Below are positions 57,421 through 64,000 of a stretch of 64,000 nucleotides of DNA, piece by piece (position 1 is the stretch's first letter; each line of letters starts with the position of its first letter). The stretch comes from Platanthera guangdongensis (lineage: Eukaryota; Streptophyta; Magnoliopsida; Asparagales; Orchidaceae). The notes under the pieces are model-generated. The model had not been told where the DNA came from and did not search any database. It saw nothing but the letters and a program-made list of their open reading frames with translations. The translations under genes were made by a program, and so were the position numbers. The DNA lies in contig CM077157.1 in assembly GCA_039583875.1 (NCBI GenBank), forward strand, positions 76,012,346 to 76,076,345. The letters are read 5' to 3'.

Positions 57421-59077
57421 CTATTTTTTACTATTGGTTTTCTGATTTTTGTTGTTTTGACCTATTGATTTTGGAGGATGTTCTTTGGTTTGTTTATAGT
57501 TTATTATTTCTTTCCCTTTTGTAGAAACGAATTTAATGGAGGAAGTTAGAATATTTTTCTTGAGGATGGGGGGAAAACTTGATGAAGTACCCAAGCCCAG
57601 CTTACCATTAAGCCTAACATTTATAGTGCTTGTGATTTCCATCAACTTGAGGCTTCTCCCATTAAGAGTTTCATCAAGTTGTTTAGCCTCACATAACTCA
57701 GTGTTTAATAATATGATTTGTTCATTAGCTAGGGTTAATTCATCTTTTAACTTATTATTTTCAGAATTGACATTTCCTAGGTTTCCTAATTTTTCCCTAA
57801 GAGTCTTGATTTCCTTTTCTGAGTTAATTAAATTTATGCACATGGTTTTGAATTCAAATTTAAATGAATCAGAATTGTAATCAAAAGAAGATAATACCTG
57901 TTCAGCTTCAGAGTCTGAAACTGCTTCATTATCTGAATCTTCTTCTTCTGAATGGCTCTTGGAGGCATCAATATCCATGAGGCAGACTTCTTTGGCCCTT
58001 GCCTCTTCTTCCTCTTCACTGGAGATGGAAGATGGTGATTCATCCTCAGTCTCACTCCAGGATTTAACCACAAAGCCTTTCTCCTTCTTCTTATATTTAC
58101 TGGAGGAAGGCCTGCTGTTGTACTGTCTTTTGGTATCTTTCTCTCTTCTCTTTTCCTTCTTCTGATTCTCTGGACACTCAGAGATGAAGTGTCCAGGTTT
58201 CCTGCAACCAAAACACACCACTTCTTTAGTTGGTGTTTTGTCATATCTTGGTTTGTCATCCTGCCTTGATGACTTTCTCCTGAAGTCTTTCCTTGCCATT
58301 TTGTAGAATCTTTTGGCAAAAAGACTCATCAGCTCTTCATTTGTGGTTGAAGTCTCTGTCTCCTCAACAGCTTTGAATGCAATACTTTGTTCTTTTCTTG
58401 CTGGAGGAGGTGTTCTTTGCTCAGCTGCCTCTCTGGATTTTATCAGCTGTTCATAAGACTTCAGCTTTCCTAAAAAAGATTCAGTGAAAATATCATTTAT
58501 GCTTCTGACCTCCTTGATAGGCCAGATCTTTGAATCCCATGAGCTTGGGAAGCACATAAGGATCTTATCATTCACCTCAGTGAGGGTGATGTCCTTGTCC
58601 AATGTTTTTTTGCTCATTGATGATTGAGCTTAACCTATTGTACATATCAGCCACTGACTCAGCTTCTTCTTTCTTGAAATTCTCATACAGGGATATAAGA
58701 TTGGATCTCCTGTCCTTTCATTCATCTGCTGATCCAACCACCATTTGATTTAGGGAGTCCCAAATGGCTTTGGCTGAGGTGCATTCAGCCACTTTTTGAA
58801 ATATATCATCTGACATTGTTTGTGCCAGTATATTCATTACCTTTGCATCAACTATCTTTGCCTTCTTCTGGGCTTCAGTCCACTCAGGTGGTGGAACTAT
58901 AGTTGTGCTTGAATATGTTACAGAAGTAGATGCTTGAGGGGGACCTGTCAAAATGGAGTTGTAGATATCTTCATCAATAGAGTTCATGTACAACCTAATT
59001 CTTGCCTTCCAGATGGCAAACTTATTCAGATTGCATACTGGAGGTCTGTTGCTCGCATAGTCGTTGTTCTGTGCCAT
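57421..59077 (-). pseudogene. gag: S2 gag with CCHC knuckle; stop and frameshift
   Basis: Starts MAQNNDYASNRPPVCNLNKF at 59077 (DUF4219/UBN2-type capsid, YMNSIDEDIYNSILTGPP). A TGA at 58718 and a frameshift near 58617 at an A run break it. The second part (58617-57421) begins KTLDKDITLTEVNDKILMC, has a knuckle CFGCRKPGHFISEC, a Ser/Glu-rich block, and a heptad-rich stretch (LREKLGNLGNVNSENNKLKD) likely to form a coiled coil. Long coiled-coil gags are typical of Sireviruses. Confidence 0.88.
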
Positions 59078-59169
59078 GCTGTGTGACTATAAATCTAATG
59101 GAGATGAAAAGGCAGATCTAACTCAGGATCTCTGGTTCAAGGGTTAACTTGTACAACCAAGGGAATCCT

Positions 59170-59181
59170 GCTTTGATACCA
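59170..59181 (-). other. S2 primer binding site (initiator tRNA-Met)
   Basis: The minus strand reads TGGTATCAAAGC, two bases inside the LTR end at 59184. Confidence 0.87.
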
Positions 59182-59183
59182 AT

Positions 59184-61253
59184 TGAAAGTGATGTGTTAG
59201 ATCTGAAATACTCTAAAGGGGGGTGAATAGAGTATTCTTAAATCCTTAAAATCTTTTACAGTTTTTGTTGTAATTGTGAAAGTGCATAAACAACTTAATA
59301 AAATAAAAACACAGCAATCCTAGAAAGCACAAACACAGCAAGAACAAAAAGAAGGGGCAACCAGATAACACAAGAAATCTATAGTAGTTCCCCAACCTGG
59401 GTACATCCACTCTTCTACCACCCTGTTAGGAATCCACTCAGATTTTTGATCAGGTGCCTAACACCAATGAGCTTTTGATTAGGTGCTCAAAAACCAAACC
59501 TCAAGTTTTTTGGTCAGGTGACTTGCAACCAAGAATAACTTCTGAAGGGATTTATAACCCCTTATACAGTGGGGGGGGGGGTGAGAGATGATATGGTCTT
59601 CTCTTTCTCAATATACAACTGAGAAGACTTGTGGATATGATTTTAGCAAATTGCTCCCCCTGTGATGTAGAATGGTTCAGGGAGATCTGGAGCTTTGCTT
59701 CAGGGTGATAGGTCTTTAATCTTTAAGTCTAGACCAGAAAGATTTTCATGAACTTCTTGACAGATGAAATAGTTGTTGTCCTTTGAAGTGTCCTGGAGAG
59801 TTGAAGAATGAAGACTCTTGATTTTGATTGATTGTTCTTCTTCTTAAGGTAGCAGATGTTCTTCTGGTCTATGGCTTCTTGAGTTACTATATCAGAGTTC
59901 TAAGAAAGAGAGCAGAGAGTTTCTTGTTGCTAACTAATTGTGATTTTCTGTCTGTGTGTCTATGTTCTATTCTCTGTTCTGTGTGTATTCTGCTCTACTG
60001 TCTGTAGGAAAAGAGAGAAAATCTCTTTTATATTTCCTTTCAAAATTGTCTTTCTAAATTTGAATTCCTCTGCAATCAATGCTGACGGCCTTGAGAATAA
60101 ACTGTATTGATTTATTTCCCCAACTGTCCCATGGAAAAACAACAAGCAATAATCCTGGAGAAGACCATAATTAATGCTTTGTCTAACGGTTATATTCAGA
60201 TAATATTGAAGCATTAATTACTCAGGAATTATTGCATTAGGAGAGGGACAGAAGACTGGAAATGACTGAGTCTGTATTCGTCGAACATATAACAGAAATC
60301 GTCGAGCTGAGTCCACAGTTCGTCGAGCTGAGAATTTGTGTTCGTCGACCAGACAGCTTCTATTCGTCGAGCTGAGTTCGAAGATCATCGAGCTGAAAAC
60401 AGAACTGCACTCTCTAGAAACTTTGCCTATTCTATGTATGGAGTTTATCGAGCTGATAGCTGATTTCGTCGAGCTGATAACTTAACGACAGAACTTCTGG
60501 GGAATGTGTCGACACAAGTCCTGGGTGTCGACATAATTACTTCTTGTATCGACATGGCTGTTGTGTTGATAGAAATCTGGAGTGTGTTGACATAAGTCCT
60601 GTGTGTCGACACAATTGCTGTTGGTGTCGACACAACTCTTGCTTCTATTATCGACACAAACTTCTGGTGTGAAGTGTTGAAGTATCCAGAAATTGTCGAC
60701 CTGAGAATCTGTTTCGTCGAGCTGAGAACCACTAACTCCTGCTGGATAACTCTAGCCAAAGTGGTCAAAGTTCGTCGAGCTGAGAATCATGAATTCGTCG
60801 ACTGAAGATTATTCTGGACTTAGAAAAATTGAGAAACTTCTGGAGTAATATGTTGAAGTAGAGAACCCAGAATTCGTCGAGCAGAGAACAAAGTTCATCG
60901 ACCTGAGTCTAGAGAACAAAGTCTGGACTTGGAAGGCTGATGGTAGATTCCAAAGATCGTCGACCTGAGAATCAAGTTCGTCGAGCTCAGCTCAGAGAAT
61001 TTTCTCTGAGATCGTCGAGATGAGCACGACAATCGTCGACCTGAGTTTGATGAAAGTCGAACTCATTTTACTGAGTCTTTGGAAAATCTTTAAGTCTTGA
61101 GTCTTTGGCAGTCTGATGATGGCTGGTCCATGCAGTGTTGATACTAAGGACTTGGCCTAAACTCTAGGACACAACTATGACCTTGGCTATATAAGATGGG
61201 TCACAAGATCCTAACTTAGTGAACCTAGCCCAAATCAAACTAGGGATCCAACA
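59184..61253 (-). repeat. S2 5' LTR
   Basis: 2070 bp, partner of 41907-43984. Boxes at 60280-61075, TATA-like ATATAAAAG on the minus strand at 60033-60025, G tracts near 59217 and 59571-59581. Ends at 61253, followed by the target copy CAATC at 61254-61258. Confidence 0.92.
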
Positions 61254-61340
61254 CAATCATCTCACACACACAAGCCGCATAAAAATAGGCAATCAACAAA
61301 GCATGCGATAAGCAAAGCAATACAATAACTTAACCCGTAC
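61254..61340 (-). other. T1 candidate intron, 5' part (S2 inserted in it)
   Basis: T1 gag ends ...GTCGTCACAG with GTACGGGTTAAG following on the minus strand from 61340, the same codon and donor context as in T2. The T-rich segment runs 87 nt to the S2 insertion, and 6 more nt (41901-41896) lead to GATTTGTG, where pol homology resumes. Total 93 nt, one in-frame stop. The expected acceptor reads CGG instead of AG, so this copy may have lost splicing. Confidence 0.45.
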
Positions 61341-62480
61341 CTGTGACGACGTCACTCTGCTTAATGGCCTCCTACAGGCCAAGATTGTACACTCGTGGCT
61401 TCGCCTGAGAGACAGAGGACTCCACGACAGCCTTTCCTTTCTCCGCATACGACGCTCCAGCCTTATTTTCACTCTTTGGCGGTATCATCCGACAATCACG
61501 GGCAATATGCCCCACTTTTCAACATGTAAAGCATGTACGAGTCTCCGGCTTTGAAGAGGCCCCCAATGTTGCACCTGATACAACCGTAGAAGGAGCTTGT
61601 CCAGTTGACTTGGACCTCTTGCCCCAATTCTTCTTATAATATGATTTCCCAGGTCGGGGTGCCTTGAACTCCAGCTTGCTCACAGCCAATGCCCTCTTCC
61701 CTTGCACACTTTTCATATCCTTTTCCAGCGTGCACGCAGTGTCGACCAACACCTGGAAGCCTTGGTTCACAGAACTAGAGAGAAGGAATCATAACTCATC
61801 CTGCAGTCCTTCCTAGAACCTATTCGTCTTCCTCTGCTCATCAGCAAAGATCAAACACATATACCGGCCCAACCTCGTGAACTCATGTAGGTAAGTGTCA
61901 ACACTGCCTTCACCTTGCGGCAGCCTTTGGAATTCGTTCTCCATGGAAATACGCAGTGCCTCCAGGAGGTGCTTTGCCAGGAAGAGATGAGAGAATTCCT
62001 CAATCGTCACTTGTATTAACAGCCTCCCCGCTAAGTGGTGAAGTTTCATCTCATCCCACCATAAACGCGCCTCTCCTACCAGTAAGAACGTGGCTAAAGT
62101 GACGTTCTGATTTTCCTCCGTTCCGATCGCCGTTATTTTTCGCTTGACGCGCGACAACCAATCCTCAGCCTGCATAGGAGATACCACTCTCGCAAACGTA
62201 GGCGGTTTAAAGCTCATGAACTGCTTCAACTGCCTTGTAGCTGCTCGAGGATCCATAACCTCAACTGGTTCTGGCCTAACTTCCACCTGTTCTGGCCTCA
62301 ATGCCAGTTGTGCTTGCCCTTGCGCCTGATTAAGAGGTTGTGCTTGAATCATGGCAAACAATGCCTCAGCAACTAATCACACAGTTTCTGCATAAGGCAG
62401 AGGTGTAGGCACCTCAGCTGGTGTCGTACTTTCATCAGAACGATGGGGCTCCGATTTCCCAGCACCACTCCAGGTCACCT
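61341..62480 (-). pseudogene. gag: T1 gag
   Basis: The frame can be followed from about 62480, without a clear ATG, through an in-frame TGA near 62375. It then carries the capsid core (FMSFKPPTFARVVSPMQAEDW, ARLWWDEMKLHHLAG, LHEFTRLGRYMCLIFADEQ) to a stop at 61813. After it come NQGFQVLVDTACTLEKDMKS and a basic stretch. The knuckle region reads CFTC, then TGA, then KVGHIARDC, so a stop sits inside the zinc site at 61519. The last exon-like part, YNLGL-stop-EAIKQSDVVTG, aligns with T2 gag. Confidence 0.85.
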
Positions 62481-62680
62481 ATAGGTGAACAAGACACGCA
62501 CATTAGCGACCACACACAAGCAATAACAACAAGATAGTAACACGCAGGTTCCTCATACACATGTATTTGCATTCCTAAAGTGGACATTCACGAGTTCATT
62601 AGTGTTAACATGGTTCGAACAAACACGTGCTCGCCACCCCACAAAAGAATTTGACCACGAATTTGAAAGGGAAAGACCGA
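62481..62680 (-). other. T1 leader
   Basis: Untranslated leader between primer site and gag, bounded by an in-frame TAG near 62476. Nothing else seen. Confidence 0.6.
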
Positions 62681-62694
62681 GACAGCTGATACCA
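62681..62694 (-). other. T1 primer binding site (initiator tRNA-Met)
   Basis: The minus strand reads TGGTATCAGCTGTC; the first nine bases match the Met primer site. About nine bases separate it from the presumed LTR end near 62704. Confidence 0.72.
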
Positions 62695-62703
62695 AAAATT
62701 TAA

Positions 62704-64000
62704 TGACTCCATCTGTTTACAGGTATACACTAGAAGGTCCGGCCAGGGCCCCATAGCATATACCATAAAAATGGAGGGGAAGTCACGGAGTGATACCAGA
62801 GTTGCGCATCCTAACTCATTGCATTCTAGCGGAAGCCTATAACACGAAGCTGAACTTACACATATGAATGTCCACCATATAAAAGCTCCACATTTAGATA
62901 AAATAGGAATGTCCAAATACAACATCAGTTGGACTTATGGCCTTATAAGGCTTTACACAACAGTGGCCACAAACATTGGCATGCAGGCCGGCCACGTATA
63001 AACAAACAAAGCATTTTCAGTTTTACCTTTAAGGGCTAGTGGCAGCAGTAGCAACAGCAGCAGTAGGGACTTCAGCCTTTATGTTTCCCGCTTGGTTCTC
63101 CAACACCTGCATAGGGACATCCCACACAACGGTGGCAAATAAGGCAACGGTCAACATTTATCTGACCAATTTTATAACGACCACACCCCTTTCCCGGGGC
63201 AGTGGTATTCCTTCCCTGCAGGCATAGCTTTTCACAGGCAGATATATACATGGATTGTGCTCTCCCACACATACATTCCATCAAAACTGTCAGCCATGCA
63301 GCTCGATGGTCTATGCACTCAGGGTACATTCTTGGTGTACCGACGAACCGGGGTGCCACCACCGTATCAGGGTCGCAACCCAACGGTAAAATTTGAGCAT
63401 TTTGCTCCATGGCGTGACACCGGAGACTTTAGTCTTAATGCATCAGGATTAGCCCGTAGCCCCCCATTGTGTCATGGCGCGCAGGCCTAAGACTCTTGCT
63501 ATGCGCTCAAACAGATCGCACTTTCAAGTATTACGTCGGACAGACATAGAGCAGGTCGGATCATCCACCCCTCGTTGCTCAAGTCGCCTTGCCATCAACG
63601 AGTACGACGTACTCGCGGCTAGATAAAAGGCGCGGGTCATTTTCACCTTTCCTGTTTCCTTTAGGTGAACTCATCAGTTTACACATAACCAGCCCATTCT
63701 CACGGAACTGGCTTCACATTCATCGGTTACCAAGGAGCCACGCCCCGCGTTAGCGACAGAGCTCAATTTCCATCCCAAGGCATAACCGTACATCATAGCA
63801 TCCACTTGAGGGTAGTTTCCTGGACTGCCAAGCCAGTACTTCCTGCTACTCCCCTTCACAGGCACAACCCACCAAGCATTCCAAGCATCATGGGTATTTC
63901 CTGGCTTACCATGCCAGTACTTCCTGCTACTGCCCTTCACAGGTACTACCTAACATCACAAGCATTATACGGGTATTTTCTTGGACTACCACTCCAGTAC
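62704..64000 (-). repeat. T1 5' LTR, cut by the window edge
   Basis: From 63029 on it matches 14629 on in the 3' LTR, including the Cys-rich frame (63410-63072) and the 80-bp repeats (63833, 63914, 63994). Using the left copy for the missing part, the whole LTR would be about 2.5 kb, so its end should lie about 1.2 kb beyond the window. The left edge is inferred from TGACTCC next to the primer site. Confidence 0.78.
63029..63410 (-). other. Cys-rich open frame in the T1 LTR (also 14629-15007)
   Basis: A sense-strand frame MEQNAQILPLGCDPDTVVAP..., 112 codons here, with paired cysteines (ECMCGRAQ, RCLICHRCVGC). The same frame is present in the other LTR for 94 codons before a stop. By eye the two differ at about 45 of 285 bases and about 24 residues, with no insertion or deletion. 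I recognise no family. It may be chance conservation between LTR copies. Confidence 0.3.

Larger units (their letters stand above)
41907..61253 (-). mobile_element. S2: Sirevirus with envelope-like ORF
   Basis: LTRs 41907-43984 and 59184-61253, primer site for initiator tRNA-Met at 59170-59181, PPT at 43985-43999, target duplication CAATC on both sides. Minus-strand order: long gag with CCHC knuckle, protease, integrase, RT, RNase H, then a second ORF (envelope-like) before the 3' LTR. Palindromic boxes lie in both LTRs, in the gag-pol linker and before the envelope-like ORF. Without the nested element N it is about 13 kb. Confidence 0.92.
14628..64000 (-). mobile_element. T1: outer Tekay-type chromovirus, split by K, T2 and S2
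   Basis: The oldest element seen. Its pieces are: 3' LTR 14628-16785 (left end removed by K), pol 16786-19893, protease 41520-41906, gag and leader 61254-62703, and 5' LTR about 62704 to beyond the window. T2 is bounded by the duplicated target AACGT (19889-19893, 41520-41524) and S2 by CAATC (41902-41906, 61254-61258); removing both makes the pieces contiguous. By eye the two T1 LTRs differ at about 15% of positions over a 285-bp stretch. Confidence 0.85.

Noticed and set aside
62780..62800. GTGATACCA near 62790 as an alternative T1 primer site
   Set aside because: Lacks the continuing match to tRNA-Met; the site at 62681-62694 is longer and better placed relative to gag.

Overview
The window is plant nuclear DNA made entirely of nested LTR retrotransposons; I see no host gene, tRNA, rRNA or CRISPR array. 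The lineages present (Sirevirus-type Ty1/copia, Tekay-type and CRM-like chromoviruses, Athila-type Ty3/gypsy) occur together only in flowering plants, so this is angiosperm heterochromatin. The species cannot be named from the sequence.

Layout, from host element to guest. T1 is an old minus-strand Tekay-type element: its 3' LTR lies at 14628-16785, its internal region is split over 16786-19893, 41520-41906 and 61254-62703, and its 5' LTR starts near 62704 and runs off the right edge. Guests: K, a minus-strand CRM-like element (9821-14627), sits in the T1 3' LTR. S1, a tandem Sirevirus array (1-9820), sits in the K integrase. T2, a plus-strand Tekay-type element (19894-41519, TSD AACGT), sits in T1 pol. 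At, a minus-strand Athila-type element (22178-33616, TSD GTTAC), sits in the T2 5' LTR. S2, a minus-strand Sirevirus with an envelope-like ORF (41907-61253, TSD CAATC), sits between T1 gag and protease. N, a minus-strand non-autonomous element primed by tRNA-Asp (46670-53033, TSD GTTAT), sits in the S2 envelope-like ORF. LTR divergence judged by eye (T1 about 15%, T2 and S2 about 4%, At and N about 1-2%, S1 below 1%) agrees with the nesting order.

Every polyprotein has at least one break. T1 and T2 pol are broken almost only by in-frame stops; S1, S2, At and K also carry frameshifts. Long intact blocks survive, e.g. the At integrase (420 codons) and T2 protease-RT-RNase H (about 620 codons).

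Most notable points: (1) T1 and T2 both have a short T-rich segment with a canonical splice donor at the same codon between gag and protease; in T2 it is a 73-nt GT-AG segment whose removal joins gag to pol in frame. (2) Six of the seven elements carry arrays of short CpG-rich palindromic boxes in U3, and in four of them the array lies just upstream of a TATA box. (3) S2 also has these boxes inside the gag-pol coding linker and just before the envelope-like ORF. (4) N encodes an unrecognised CCHC-knuckle protein split by a single amber codon. (5) S1 is a tandem array whose neighbouring copies share one LTR.
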